Below, piece after piece: positions 1-12,800 of a stretch of DNA of 64,000 bases. How positions within the stretch are numbered: the stretch's first letter is position 1; every line of letters starts with the position of its first letter. The stretch covers positions 872,001 through 936,000 of the forward strand of contig NC_083383.1 of assembly GCF_031755915.1 (NCBI RefSeq), given 5' to 3'. The notes beneath the pieces were generated by a model. The model was given only the letters and a program-made list of their open reading frames with translations, was not told where the DNA came from and did no database searches. The translations under genes were made by a program, and so were the position numbers. Origin of the DNA: Ziziphus jujuba (Eukaryota > Streptophyta > Magnoliopsida > Rosales > Rhamnaceae).

Positions 1-102
1 ACTTTTACCAGGACCTGTCTTGTAGATATTAAAATGCCAGCAATCATTGCCAAGTCTTTGGAAAATGAGAACAATAAAATAGGACAGATGAAGATGCACT
101 AC

Positions 103-1783
103 TTATGGTTTCTGCATTTCCTCTGATTCTGATAAGGGAGGCTTGCTGCTACTTGCATGATCATTCAAAAAGTTTTCTTCACCACGTTCTATTGGCTTTG
201 AATATGATTTGAATGCTCTCTCAAAATCTTTAGCATTGCCGGGCTCGATCACTAATTTGTTCAGCTTTTGGTCCTATAGAAAAGCAAAAACACTTACCAT
301 GAATTATACCTCCAAGACAATGAGTATGGATAATAAATTAAGAACATTTTCACTACGAAAGCTGAGGAGGGGGGATAATAGCTTTTCTTTCTAGAAATAA
401 ACACTAAAGCAAGGTTAACAGTACTTACACTATGTAAAGCTTCAAGCTTTCTCTGCAGTGCATCATGCTCAGCTTGAATGCGGAATGGAACACCATGTTT
501 TTGATATACATTGTTTTGTGCTAAATCTTCATCAATGTCACTAGCAGTGGTGGCGAATGGATGATTTGCAGGAATCCACCTTACCGTATCAGGGTCAACA
601 TCTGGAGGTATAGAATCCCCCTCCTTAAGGAATATCGTTGGTCTCTTCCATTGGTATGCTCGTGATCTCCTTTTCTGATGTATAGCTTGTTCCTCTTCCG
701 TAAGGGTAACTGGGGCTAGGCGGTAAACCTTTCCACACATCTCTACGGTTGAATTGTTCTTACCCACCTTCACCAGTGGATTATCGAATGGGTCATCATA
801 CTTAAGAGGCCTTGATCTGTAAAAGTCATTGTAAAAATAAAAAAACAAAACCTATCACTTGTGTGCAACAAGCAGTTATATAAACAAACTTTTGGCAAGT
901 AAAAAGGCATCAACTTTACACAAGATAACAGGCAGATCTTTAAAAAATGCGTTTTCAAAGGAAACATCACACAGAAAAAAACCTAACACAAAAGCATTTG
1001 ATAACAGGGTTTAAGGATTGGAACCATACATGCCTCTTCTATCAGATCTCAGTTGGCCACGTCTGACTAAATCAGCTACAGAGCCAGGACGGCTATACCT
1101 TGACTTCCTCACCATATAAACTCTCACAGCCATTACCAAAAATGCTGTTGCAATACATATCCCAATTGCAAAATGGGATCCCATACGTTGTCTCATCTAA
1201 TTGAAATACCCATCCAAAAAGAAAAAACAAAAGCCCCAATACCTTAGAATCAGCGTGCCATTTCTATATCAAAAACCCAATATTCAGGAAGGAAAAAGAA
1301 AAAGCAATACGAACAAGCTTTTTTTTACCCCGAAAACAATGGGAGGAAAGGAGCTGATCATTCCTTGCAATTTGCGAACTGGGTCTTGGATAATCGTAGT
1401 CTCAGCTTCACTCTTCACTGTCTCATCTTGGGAACTCTGGTCCTCGCAACCAGAGTTTGCGGAACGGTCAATGGCTCTCAGCACAAACATTTGTCTGAGC
1501 GACAATCGCCGAGTCCAGTTAAGTCGACCATAACTCGAGCTAACCTCTGGTCTGAGCTCTACAACATATGAAGGAATGTGGTGCTTGGAGCCCAAAATTG
1601 AGGGCTACAATTTCAAATTCAAATCCCAAAAACAAAAAAAAAAAAAACAAAAAAAATGGTAAGAAATCATCTGACTAACGACGAAAGCTGTCAATTTTTC
1701 GATTTTCTAAATTAAAGGAAAAGGACTGAGAAACTTGCCTGAAAAGGAAGGGATTGGAATTGAATAGTCCAAATCGAAGTCAT
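103..1783 (-). CDS. MCD1: MCD1, chloroplast division-site protein (5 exons)
   Basis: Exons read on the minus strand are 1783-1739, 1604-1329, 1196-1030, 816-429 and 273-103, giving 348 codons plus stop, close to the family's roughly 350 residues. The start MTSIWTIQFQSL, the middle RPGSVADLVRRGQLRSDRRG and the C-terminal DPDTVRWIPANHPFATT stretch match what I recall of MULTIPLE CHLOROPLAST DIVISION SITE 1. The N-terminus is Ser/Arg-rich, as a transit peptide should be. A membrane segment (GICIATAFLVMAVRVYMV, about residues 116-133) begins shortly after the third exon starts, and a short Gln/Lys/Glu-rich coiled-coil-like part follows RIQAEHDALQRKLEAL. In the family, MCD1 sits in the inner envelope and positions FtsZ rings with MinD. 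Intron 1 uses a GC donor (CAG|GCAAGT). The donor of exon 4 (AGT|GTAAGT) and the acceptor before exon 5 keep the frame. Confidence in identity is high; in exon 1, moderate. Confidence 0.85.
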
Positions 1784-2020
1784 CGGAGAATGACGATGGA
1801 ATGCTTCAATTTCATTCCCGGAAACAAGATTGCATCGAATGGGAAAATTGAGGTATTCGCTGAGCCTGAGAATTTGGGATTAGGGTTTTGAAGAAGAGAT
1901 CGCAATGTGGAAAGTGAATTAACATCACAAATCCAGTCAGGCAATTCTTCCTATGGGTGTAGTGATGCTTACACTTCGCTAGGAAATATTATTATTATTC
2001 TGCTCCCAAAAACTACCAGT

Positions 2021-2092
2021 GGATCCGTGGCGCAATGGTAGCGCGTCTGACTCCAGATCAGAAGGTTGCGTGTTCGATTCACGTCGGGTTCA
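2021..2092 (+). tRNA. tRNA-Trp (CCA)
   Basis: This 72-nt cloverleaf starts GGATCCG and closes with CGGGTTC plus discriminator A, giving a 7-bp acceptor stem that includes one G-T pair. The anticodon arm TCTGA/TCAGA encloses loop CTCCAGA, with CCA at 2053-2055. The T-arm loop is TTCGATT. There is no intron. It matches the standard plant nuclear tRNA-Trp. An A/T-rich tract follows within 25 bp, where Pol III would terminate. Confidence 0.97.
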
Positions 2093-4662
2093 AGCCCCGT
2101 TTTCAAAAATTAAAATTATAAAAGATTTAGTTTATTTTATTTTTTTCAAGGGCACTGAAAAAGCTAGGTCGTATATACAGCACAATTATCAAACTCTTGA
2201 ATAGGTTGTCCATAAAAAAAAACGAAAGAAAAACACTCCCGAATAAGAATATTAACAAAGCCACTAGTTTTTTGCCCTTTTGAAATTCATACCATAAGAA
2301 TACGAAAGAGTCTTAAGTTTGTGCTTTGAACACTAGCTGTACTTTTAATAAATTTTGTTAATTGAAAAGGCATAGTTGTCCATATGAGGTCCATGAATTT
2401 GGGTGGGTCAGAAAAATCTTAAATTAATTGGACGGTTCCAAAGAAAAGGGAATGTAATTAGTTTTATGAATAAAGAAATAATGAAATATAGCAAATAGAG
2501 GTGGTCTAATACGCTTCTTGTTAGGTCAAGACAACTTAAAACCAAAAATTGCTATTCACCCAAAAAAAAAAAAAAAAAATACAAAAGTTGCTTCAAATGG
2601 AATTGCTTTATGAGATCTTTGCAAGTGATGTGTGTTTTTAATGATATCTTAAGACATCTTTCTCTATAATTTTTATCTGTAGTTAGAAAGTGCGTTGATC
2701 TTATATTTAATTTAACAACAAAGTTTATTCCGTTGATGAGTTCAATTAACTAAATTGCCTTTTATGTCACCCAAACCCACCACGACATTTCGCATACCCT
2801 AAAAATGCTTTTGTTATCTTTCGTTTAATTATGTTTTATTCCTTCCACCTACAGCCTCTGCCCTCCTTCCAACTTGAGTACTGCGGCTAAGGTGATTCTA
2901 TTAATTTATAACATATATAACTCAACAACATGTGTTTTTTCCTTTTTTTTTTTTTTTTTTTTTTGGGCTATAACCTTTTTAATTTGTTAAGATGGCTTTT
3001 GCATTTTTCTTATACTCAATACACTTTAGCAGCTTCGACGTATCCACAAATTAGTCAGTAGGAAAAAAATAAAATAACCAAGCCTTTCTAAAATCTACGA
3101 TTATTTTAATACGAAAAAGAGCCTATCATCTTATATTAAAACCATTGTTTCATGTAGTCGTAAACAACTTTGCTTCATACAATTTCCATTTTGAATTATT
3201 TACTCATTAATTTAGAAGTGACGGTTAATATTATCAACCAAATGTACTTGGAGAATGACAGGGACTTGATACTTGTTTGAATGATTGAAGGGGAAAAATA
3301 CAAGGTAAAAGAAAAAAAAAAAAAAAAAACTTTAGTGACATTAGAGCAAGTAATACGGGATTATATTAGTATGTAAAAAAAAAAAAGAAAAAAAAAAAAA
3401 AAGGGTATCATGGAGGAAGGCGACTCTCATTTTTAAATGTAAAAATTCTGGAGGAATGGCGAAAGTGACGGGACCTTGTTGAAATTTAGACAGACCCTCG
3501 TAAAGTGGGCATCTTTTTTCTCCAACATTAAAATTCAACCAAGTGTAAGCCTTTGTTTTCCTTTTTCCTTTTATTCTCGATTCCACCACGCTCCCCCACC
3601 TCTAAAATAAAACCAATAACCTCAAACTCTTTGCCTTTTCTAATTTCTATGGGCTATATGGAGAAACATCGACCAAATCAGTGGGAGGAGTTAAAAGAAA
3701 AAAAAATGAGGAATCAGAAAACAGTAACATAAGCTATGATTGATTTGCTTTAAAAAAAAAACAAAACGTCCCTATTCCAAAATAATGAGACCAACTCGAC
3801 TCGACTCGACACTGTGGGGGCATGTAAATCACGCAAGAGAAACTTTTTACTTCAACTTTCACGTCCATTAATCATGAGTCCCAAAGACTATATAACATAT
3901 ACCCTTTTCCACCCTTTGTAGACAAAGAATAAAATAAAAATCATTTACCAAAAGAATAAACTAAAAATGGAAAAAAGTAAACAATTTCTCCTTCTCTTTT
4001 CATTTTCAGCTAGATCGTCAATTGGCAATTTTTTTTTTTAATTTTTTTGTTTTTGATATATAGATCCTCAATTGGCATTGGAAATTCAAACTCAAATTTG
4101 ATATATCCCTTCATTTTTAAGATATCTTTTGCAAATAAAACTGACTACTATATCACTCAAATTGTCCTCGTGCGCCATTTCCATTTTCATGATCTATTAA
4201 AGACATTTCCATTTCCATGATCTAATGAGGATGCCTTTAATCGAATCAATTGGATTATAGAATACTGGAAATTTACCATCAACAAATTGTTTTAAGAATT
4301 TCCCCAAAAAAATATTTAAAAAAAAAAAAAGAAGACAAATTGCTTCAAGAAAAGGCAAAAATATTTTGAAGTCTACTCCTTTAAAAAAAATTTAAAAAAA
4401 AACTTTTTTTTTTTTTTTAATAGTTTTCCGTTTTGTGCTGCCAAATTCTTAGAGAAGCTCAAAGATATCACATATAAATATACAATTGTACGTACACCAA
4501 TACAATCACAGAGAGTCGGTCATCTTCCTGTGCAATTTCCCTTAAATCCTATAGATTTATACCCATAATCCAATTTAAACCGAATATGGACTAGAATAAT
4601 TTTAATATATGGAAAAAAAGGAAAGAAAAGGGAGTCACAGAAAGTAGAGAAAGAGCCTAACG
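2093..4662. other. AT-rich intergenic spacer, no gene seen
   Basis: About 2.6 kb between tRNA-Trp and the RING-H2 gene. It consists of poly-A and poly-T runs (for example near 2560, 2945, 3310, 3375 and 4320) and short reading frames with no recognisable domain. The right end, from about 4560, should be the 3' UTR of the ATL gene. I see no mobile element with definable ends. Confidence 0.6.
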
Positions 4663-5232
4663 CTAGGACAAGAACCTATTGATATCGTCCTCTCGCTCCT
4701 TTAATCTTACCTCGTTTACAGAGCTAGAGCTCGCCGGAAAACCACCGCACTTCTGGCACCTTGTGACCACCAGAATCTGACGGCAGGAAGGGCAGGAGGA
4801 GTGGGATCCTAGCCAGGTGTCTATACAGGCCACGTGGAAGGCGTGGCCGCAGTGCGGAAGCTCGCGGATCTCGTCGCCGAGGGCGAACTCGGCGAGGCAG
4901 ATGGCACAGTCGGTGAACTTAGAAGCGCAATCGGCGGTGAAGGTGAGCTTGGGGAGGGAGCGGAGGGTTTTCTTCTTGAGGCCTTTGTTTGGTGGAGGAA
5001 CTGAAGGTCGAGACGAGGTTGCAGCGGCCGTTGATGAAGAAGGAACTATGGAGAGGCGCCGGAGCCAGGCGCATCGAGCGACGGCCACCAGCCCCAGCAC
5101 GCAGATTAAGGCGCAAAGCAGAGCTGCGAGGATTACCACAAAGTCCGAGTCTACGGTGGCTGAGTCAGGCGCTGACGACTCGGCCGTGGACGACGAATTC
5201 ACGCCGCTTAAGAATCTGAAAGGACGAGTCAT
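4663..5232 (-). CDS. ATL80: RING-H2 finger protein, ATL80/ATL8 type (E3 ubiquitin ligase)
   Basis: Single-exon gene of 189 residues, typical of the intronless ATL family. It opens [10 protein letters not shown], has one hydrophobic segment at about residues 31-53 ([20 protein letters not shown]), then the basic [11 protein letters not shown] motif that ATL8/ATL80 proteins share. A canonical RING-H2 follows with zinc ligands C109, C112, C128, H130, H133, C136, C147 and C150, including the Pro-Cys and Trp contacts for an E2. Family members are membrane-anchored ubiquitin ligases. An extra C-x2-C pair (RCQKCGG) after the RING is typical of this subgroup. The coding region is GC-rich compared with its surroundings. 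From memory ATL80 is At1g20823 and ATL8 is At1g76410, so the position next to MCD1 and OEP21 supports the call; which paralogue is the true orthologue cannot be decided. Confidence 0.88.
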   Translation of the reverse strand: MTRPFRFLSGVNSSSTAESSAPDSATVDSDFVVILAALLCALICVLGLVAVARCAWLRRLSIVPSSSTAAATSSRPSVPPPNKGLKKKTLRSLPKLTFTADCASKFTDCAICLAEFALGDEIRELPHCGHAFHVACIDTWLGSHSSCPSCRQILVVTRCQKCGGFPASSSSVNEVRLKEREDDINRFLS

Positions 5233-7701
5233 GTGATTAGAGATGGGAAGGAGGGAAAGTCACAGTTTTTGGTGTTTTCTCTGAGCTCTCGGTGCGAGAC
5301 TGCGAGTAACGTTTAAACTTTAAATGAAACCAAATGAATTCATCAAATACGCAATTATTATTATTATTTTTCAAATTAGCCATGTGGATGGGCCCGTCCT
5401 CCCACACCCAAATCCCAAGATGGGCATATGATTTGATATCTAGATTTATTATTCGCTTACTTAAACGCCCACTTAACAATTTGTTTTGGTAATTATACGC
5501 CCGCTTAACAATTGTAAATGAATGTTACCCACTCTATACATCCGACTTCGTCCACAGTTGCAATCTTGTGTGTGCCAATTTTTCCTCCTTTTATAAAAAA
5601 TATATATTTTTAAAAGATGGTTTAACAAAAAACCTCATTTTTTTTTCTAGATATATATCTTTTTAAAGAAAACACTTTCATCCCAATTTTCGTGTGATTT
5701 GTTCTTTTTTAGGAATTTTGAACCGAAAAAGCAAGAATACAATAAAAGGGTATTTCAATCTAAAAAAGAATTTATTAGTATACATAACTGTTCTGGTTGG
5801 CAGCTGTCTTTCTTTTAACTCATCGAGCATAAAATTGTGACTCATCTAAGAAGAACCAGAAAGAAGAAAGCTGAAAACTAAGAGCCAATTAAAACCAACC
5901 ACCGTAAAAAACACACACGCACTCTCTGCTACCAACATCGACCTTAATTTTATTTTCTTCGGGTGATAAATAACTTTTTAATTCAAGAAATTCCAACCCA
6001 GTCTCTACCCTACAGCTATGACTTGTTATTTTCCCCAAAGAAAAAGAAGAACATTTCATTTTGATTGGAAGTGTAGAATTTAAAAGGGAAAAAAGAAAAG
6101 AAAATTGGAGTCCCAACTGTAGAATAGCTTTTTGTTGTTGTTGTTGTTGTTTTTTTTTTTTTTTTTTTTTTTTTTTTCGGGTGAAATTCCAACTGAATGG
6201 TTTGGTGGAAGATCCACTCCATAATACATTCCACAAGGTGTCAGTTACAGTACAGGTGTGGGGCCTCCCAAGTCCAAAGGTCCAATCTCCTGGTTAGGAA
6301 AAAAACCAATTAACAATGTAAGCTTGTTCGATCAATTGGCCACGTTGAAATTCCGGCCACGTGGCCACAAAAGCTTTGAAGATTTCAAGACTCGGTTTTC
6401 TTCTTCTGCCTTTGTTTAGGACATTCCCAAATCGAGGAAAAGCGAGAGAGCGAGAAAGAGACCCGTCACCCACCCAAAAATTAAAATGATACTTCAACTA
6501 AAACTAATAAGTGAGGTGGACAACATGCACACCTTCACATATTGTGGAAACCAAACCAATTCATTTTCAAGTATTTTACTCCAACGCGATAAGTTCGACT
6601 TTAATCCATTTATCTTACTATTACTACTTTCACAGGATATGTGCATATCGCATTTTGCAATTGCCACTTCGCAATTACCATTTCTGACCACTACGAGTAA
6701 AGAGAGAAGAAAAAACCTACTGCTGCTTGTCGACAGAACCCAAAACTGGATCCTACAAAAACGTACCCTGGAAAAAACGAAGAAACTGATTCATATATAT
6801 TGTATTTGTAGAAATCGATAAGGCCCAAATTTGCTTGGATAAAAATATACCCGCATGCTTTTCCTTCCCTTGGTCAAATGATTATCCTTCTAATCTAATG
6901 CTTCATCTCTCCCTAATGGTATACAATTAGCTCTTTTCCAAATAATTATATAACAAATCAGTTACCAAAATTCTATGCGCAAATGAAATGCAAATCATCC
7001 ATACCTTACAACCACTTAATGCTTACATCTTAACACGAAACATCTTTCCTACCCCACTTTAATCCTACACACCCATCAGTGCAAGCTTGCCTACCAGTTG
7101 TTGCTAACCAGCTTTGGAGGTACAAACTAAGTTCACTGTTTTTCCTCACGAGCTAAACATATAATTGGACATGCAACCCCACCAGCCCACAAGGGAATAG
7201 AGTTCACATTTTTCTTGGACATAAAACCCATGGTCCCCCGCACTCACTCTCAAGCAGTACCATACCATAATATAGCATGACAGCTATTTTATGACCCAAC
7301 TTCTTCGTATGCAACATATAGATCAGACCAACTAAGCAGACAGACACCTCTTAAGATCCACTACACCTTAACACTAGCATCACATTATTCTCTCAGTTCT
7401 TGACAAGAGAAAAACTTCTGAATGAGCAAGTACTCAGCCTACAATCTGGGAGACAAGCAGGGCCTTTCTTCGATGGGTGACGAAATTATTCCATCTCCAA
7501 GGCTATCCAAAGTACCAAAAATCTTTTGGGGAAAAAAAAAGGAAAAAGAAAATCAATTAAGGGCCCCCAAAAATCTGGCAATAACATTACTCACTAATCA
7601 GTTTCAGCTGAGAAGCTGTCCATTATAATTCAAAAATAGAATAATATGCTCTGCATTGATACATGTCACCTCAAAATTATGTCAAGCTCTGTCTTGTCTT
7701 C
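5233..7701. other. Intergenic spacer between ATL and OEP21 genes
   Basis: It contains the likely ATL promoter/5' UTR (5233-5500), a (GTT)n run into poly-T at 6130-6178, and the 3' flank of OEP21 up to 7701. A 68-codon frame at 7422-7628 has no recognisable domain, and I regard it as noise. Nothing else is supported. Confidence 0.5.
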
Positions 7702-9173
7702 TCACAAATCAAATCTCACATTCCATCTACCATTACTATCAGCATTTAATGTCCAATTGTTTTCTCTGATCTGCACATATGGAACCTAAGGAGAAGAGAC
7801 AGTAGCAGCGCATACGTCAATATAGTAATCTAATAATCTAAGGAAACTCAAGGTAAAGACTCAGTGAAGAATTGAACTCATCATCATAGTTAATCATCCA
7901 AACTAAGTCATCAAGAAGAAGAAACAAAAGATAAATAATCTTTCATAAATCTCTTTCATTCTGATACCTGTTCTATCACTTCATAGCCAAATTTGAGCCT
8001 AACATCTTGATCCCTCTGAAAATTCAAAATACTCCAAGTAAATTCAGCAGCACCTTTCGGCCTCCTCTGTCAAAGTATTAGAATAAATTAAGTACGATAA
8101 CAAATTTTGAATCAATAACGCAGCTTTTTTAAAGCTCAAGGTAATACCGACCTCTCTTAATTCTTTGTCGGCATCGCATTGTCCCTTGATATTAAAGCTC
8201 AATTGGCCGTCAGTTGTCACAGGGAATGACTTCTTACCACGGATGTTGTACCGCAGTTTCTCATGCTTATCATATCGTAATCCAACACCTAAGCTTGCCG
8301 AGAACTACAATGGCATATAAAACTTAGAACTATATATTAGGAACAATACAAAAGAATTGCACATGAATTGCTCCGAAACTCTGTTTGTTTAAAAGAAGCT
8401 CCTTTCAGCAGCACACATTCTTATGCAAATGTTTAAATCTCTTTGACGCTTTCCATTATAAATTCCATTTTGCAGTTTCCATTAAACTCCTTTTCAGCAC
8501 TTGTCATATAAATATTGGTTAAAAATTTTGTTTTGGTACTTGTCTTCTTAATGGAGGAAAGGCACTGTGTCTTTCTTAGTACAGAGCTAAGAATAACTGA
8601 AATCCTGAGCAGAGAAGCTAAAAGACACTTGTGTCTAGGCCCAAAAAAAAAAAAGGAACTAGGGAGATTTTTCACAACGTGCAAAACACAGAAACATGCT
8701 AAGTTGTTTGTTTTTATCATTATTATTATTATTATTTGGCTTAAAGCAAACATGCCAAGCTATTAGTAATTCAAAACCGTTGTTTTTCAGTATATAATTG
8801 AGTATTTTTCCATCCTAAAGTATTGACAGTTTAGCACAAGCTATTTTGATTTGAGAGTTATTCTGGCATCGTTATTATATTCAACAAAGTACACATCCTT
8901 TTACACGTCTCATCCTCGTTTGCTCAATTCTACTTCTAACTTATTCAAAATAACTCATAACTCTTTCAAAAAATATCAAATGAAACCCACAAGTGGAACA
9001 TACATCTGGAAAGAAGCGTCTCAAAACCGCACTGAGATGACTCGGAGTTCCAACCCTTGTATCCAGCTCCGCATGAACCTAAACACAAAGTCTTAATTTA
9101 GCATCCAATACTGATTAAGCTAGTAATAGAAATAAACGTAACCTTATGCTACTAAATCAGAAGGGAAAAAAAA

Positions 9174-9214
<41 letters not shown>

Positions 9215-9286
9215 GTAGCAACTCTGGAATAAAGAAAGCAGGGAAACCAGAGAAAAAACACGAAATCGAGTAAGAAACTGGGAAAA

Positions 9287-9317
<31 letters not shown>

Positions 9318-9442
9318 CAAGAGGAGGGAGTTAGGGGAGGAAACAGTACCTGCAAGTGTAATTTGGAGTCGATTGGGATTTTCTCCTTAGCATGGATCTT
9401 TAAAGCTTTGGAATCACTGCGATATCTTAGGGAGGTCTCCAT
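7702..9442 (-). CDS. OEP21: OEP21, chloroplast outer envelope anion channel (5 exons)
   Basis: Minus-strand exons are 9442-9350, 9078-9004, 8304-8152, 8066-7968 and 7785-7702, with GT-AG junctions all in phase 0. The 167-residue product equals the usual length of the family. It starts [20 protein letters not shown] and contains [37 protein letters not shown] and the C-terminal [15 protein letters not shown]. This is the small beta-barrel outer envelope pore protein of 21 kDa, a rectifying anion channel for phosphorylated sugars and other metabolites. As expected for a barrel protein inserted from the cytosol, there is no transit peptide and no hydrophobic helix. It is head-to-head with OST1, with 427 bp between the two start codons. 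Intron 1 carries a long poly-A/T tract and intron 3 an (ATT)n run. Confidence 0.95.
9179..9211. repeat. (AT)16 microsatellite in OEP21 intron 1
   Basis: An uninterrupted AT dinucleotide run between exons 1 and 2 of OEP21. A pure A tract lies about 80 bp further on (9293-9317). Both are likely length-variable. Confidence 0.95.
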
Positions 9443-9869
9443 CTGAGAGATTCGAGGAAAGTCAAAATCCACTAAAACCCTAGTTCCAGATGGAGATAGA
9501 CATGGCGGGGGGCTGGGAGGGAAGCAATCTTATCAGTATACCTTCCTGTCCTCCTCCACTCCGCTATCCGACCCTCCAAAGTCCAACCTCTTACCAATGA
9601 TCCAATCCAAGCAATGGTCATCGTAACGATTCTCCCATCCAATCGTAGCATGCCACGTCGTTGTTCAACTATATAGCCCAAGCCCAAGACCAAGCCCGCT
9701 TTAGTGAGCCCAATCCATAGTCTCCATCGTCAGTCATCCAAATTCCCACTCGTGGTTTTTAGTAGGTACTGCGAAAATTCCCATTCGAAAAGGAAACCCG
9801 TTAGCAGTGTCAAAGAGCTTGTGATATTCTGGTGTTTGAGTTGGCCAGTTGGTGTGTCAACCGGCGAAA
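9443..9869. promoter_or_regulatory. Shared divergent promoter, OEP21 / OST1
   Basis: Only 427 bp separate the OEP21 ATG (9442, minus) from the OST1 ATG (9870, plus), so both promoters and 5' UTRs must lie here. The region has pyrimidine/purine-biased stretches and a TATA-like tatatag near 9670. No element can be assigned to one gene. From memory the pair is also adjacent in Arabidopsis (At1g76400/At1g76405). Confidence 0.6.
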
Positions 9870-12800
9870 ATGGGGTTGAGGTTGGATCTGTTTTTGTTTA
9901 CCATCGGCATTCTATGGGGAGCTGTGGTCTCCGATCTGGTCCTCTCCAAGGTGGACCGGCGCGTAAGTCTCTTTCCCTCTCATTTTCTAGGGTTGAGGGT
10001 TTTTCTATCAACTTAGATCTCTCACTCTCGGCTTCTTCTTATCTCATTTTGTTTGATCAGATTCAACTACTTCTCTAATTGTTATTATTATTATTATTAT
10101 TGTTGTTTTCATGTTTTGGTTGTAGAATATTTCTGGTTATTTTGTCCCATTTTTTACTTTGGAAAAATAAAAAAAATTAAAAATTCTCATTCCCGTAGCT
10201 GGGTCACATACAAGTAAGTGGACTTTGTGTTGACCTTTCGATTGTTTCTGGGTTGTAGATAGATTTGAGATCACAAGCCGTGCGCATCGTTTCGACACTG
10301 AAGGTATACTTGCTTATACTTCTTCTTCGATGCCTTAATTCGCACCATCATTTTCATCATTTATAATTAATTTACCTTTAAAGGACCTGGATGAATTGTT
10401 CTTAATTTCAGCAGATTCAATTTGAAAGTGTCAACAACTTTTTTTTATAGGTAGTAATAATAATAATAATGAAATGTGCTTTGACGGTTCTATTTTAGGT
10501 GGAGAATGAAGGAAGCGATTTGGTTTCGGAGGTTCTGTTGGCGTTCCCTGATAACCGGATAAAACATTTGGCATATTTGGCTGCTTCACCTAACGAAGGA
10601 AAAGGAAAAGCAAAAGTTTCAAGTAATGCTTACCCTGTAGAAGCAGCCCAACCTAAAGATGTGCCTCCGGGCTTGACCTTTTATTCGGTATCTCTACCAA
10701 AGGGACTGGGCAAGGGGGACAGCTTAACCTTTGATGTATTGGCTGTCTTCACCCACACCTTGCAGCCATTTCCTGAGAAAATTACTCAGGCTGATGTGCA
10801 GCTCCTAGTCTTCCAAGAAAGTGCACACTACCTCTCTCCTTATCAAGTCAAAGTCCAATCCCTCAGTGTTAAATTACCTGATGCAAGAATTGAATCCTAT
10901 ACAAGATTAGAAAATTCAAAGATTCATGGTTCCGAGATCAAATATGGTCCTTATGAGAATCTCCCTCCCTTCTCATACTCGCCTATTGTTGTACATTTCG
11001 AAAGCAATGAACCTTTTGCTGTTGCCCATAAATTGGTTCGAGAGATTGAGGTTTCCCACTGGGGTAATGTTCAGGTGACAGAGCATTACGATCTTGTCCA
11101 TGGTGGTGCTCAAAGTAAAGGGGAATTTTCCAGGTTTGACAGTGGTTTATTTTTACATGTATCTTTTATTGTTAAGTGATACAATGCTTATTGAAGGTTT
11201 TATTTATTTATTATTATTATTTTTTTCCTTATTCTGCTGCAGGCTTGATTATCAAGCTAGACCTCATGTAAGGGGTGCATCCGCCTTCAGGCGTCTTGTT
11301 GCAAGATTGCCACCAAGAGCTCATTCTGTCTATTACAGGGATGAGATCGGCAACATCTCAACATCTCATTTATGGGGTGATTCTAAAAAGGTAACTATTT
11401 TATTTCATTTGAGTGGACCTTTTCAACTATTCGTCATTGTTTTATTGAATTCTTCTCTATGAATTACAGACCGAACTCGAAATTGAACCTAGATATCCAA
11501 TGTTTGGTGGTTGGAAAACTGCTTTCACCATCGGGTATGGCTTGCCTCTTCATGACTTCTTATTTGAGTCAGAGGGAAAGCGCTTGCTTAACTTCTCCTT
11601 TGGTTGTCCTATGAATGAGGTGGTCATTGACACTCTTATTGTGAAGGTTTGTATATGAGCATATCTTTGAGACTGGATTTTAACTCTTTATTGTTCCAAG
11701 TGCTATCTGGTAGTGTTTATGTTGCTATAAATTTGCTTAGTCTTTATGCTGCCTTGTGCATTGTAAACTCCTCTTTTGGGTACGGAATTTGATTTCAGGT
11801 CAGAATTAGTCCTGCATAATATTTGTGTTATATTTATTGCATGCCATCTTGTAGACTTTATGCCAGATGGTAATTGTAAGTGGCTTCCAGTAACTTCCTT
11901 TTAGAATGTACTTTGCATCTATTTCTGTCAGGGATGCATTTAAAAGCATGAATTAGGGTTCATGTTCTCTAGTCTAATTTGTTAATTGTGACTACAGGTT
12001 GTTTTACCTGAGGGCTCTAGAGACATCTCTGTATCTGCTCCATTTCCTGTAAAGCAATGGCAGGAGGTATTAAAAGCCTAAGTTTTGATGTTATATTGGT
12101 GCTTTCTGTAATCTTTTGAATGTATTATCTTTGTTATATTCTTTATGTATATGGAAATGACTTTCATCAGTTATATAAATAATGGGTATGACCTCTTTAT
12201 GTATATGGTTCTCTGCAGAAAAAAATTTCCCACTTGGATGTTGATGGTAGACCAGTGGTTGTGCTGGAAAAGACCAATGTTGTGCCAGAGCATAATCAGT
12301 ATTTCCAGGTAGATTGTTTGCCTACTTAAGGAGGTGGAAAATTGCTTAACGTGGTCCTTTGTATTATCAAATAAAAAAGCAATGTTGTGTATGATATATT
12401 TGTTTATCCTGAGCAGATTATATTGTCTACTAAACCATAGTGTTATTTTTGACCAAATTAGTAGGAAATGCAAATATCCATCTTTTGTTATTGAATGTTA
12501 GATAATTTTAAGTTTTAATAGTAGCATAGATTTTGACAATCTATTTTCATAGAAGAAGTCAATGTTCATTGACTTATGATACAGTTATGTTTTCCTTGTC
12601 ATGCAAGAGTTATCATTGTGTTTAACGTGCATTGATATTATGACTTGTTTTGCAGGTCTATTACAAGTTTAACAGCTTTGCGATGCTTAGGGAACCATTG
12701 ATGTTGATATCTGGATTTTTCTTCTTTTTTGTTGCCTGCATTTTATATACGCATGCAGACTTGTCAATCTCCAAATCATCTGCCTCTTATTTGGCAAAAA

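Noticed and set aside
4817..5236. 139-codon plus-strand frame opposite the ATL gene
   Set aside because: Shadow of a GC-rich coding region; the minus strand encodes a complete RING-H2 protein.
6061..6297. Poly-Cys/Phe frame through a GTT/poly-T tract
   Set aside because: Low-complexity DNA, no coding support.
7422..7628. 68-codon frame downstream of OEP21
   Set aside because: No domain, no homology recognised, lies in the expected 3' flank.
9704..10078. 124-codon plus-strand frame at the OST1 start
   Set aside because: Runs through the real donor at 9963 in another frame; the ATG at 9870 gives the signal peptide and correct splice phase.
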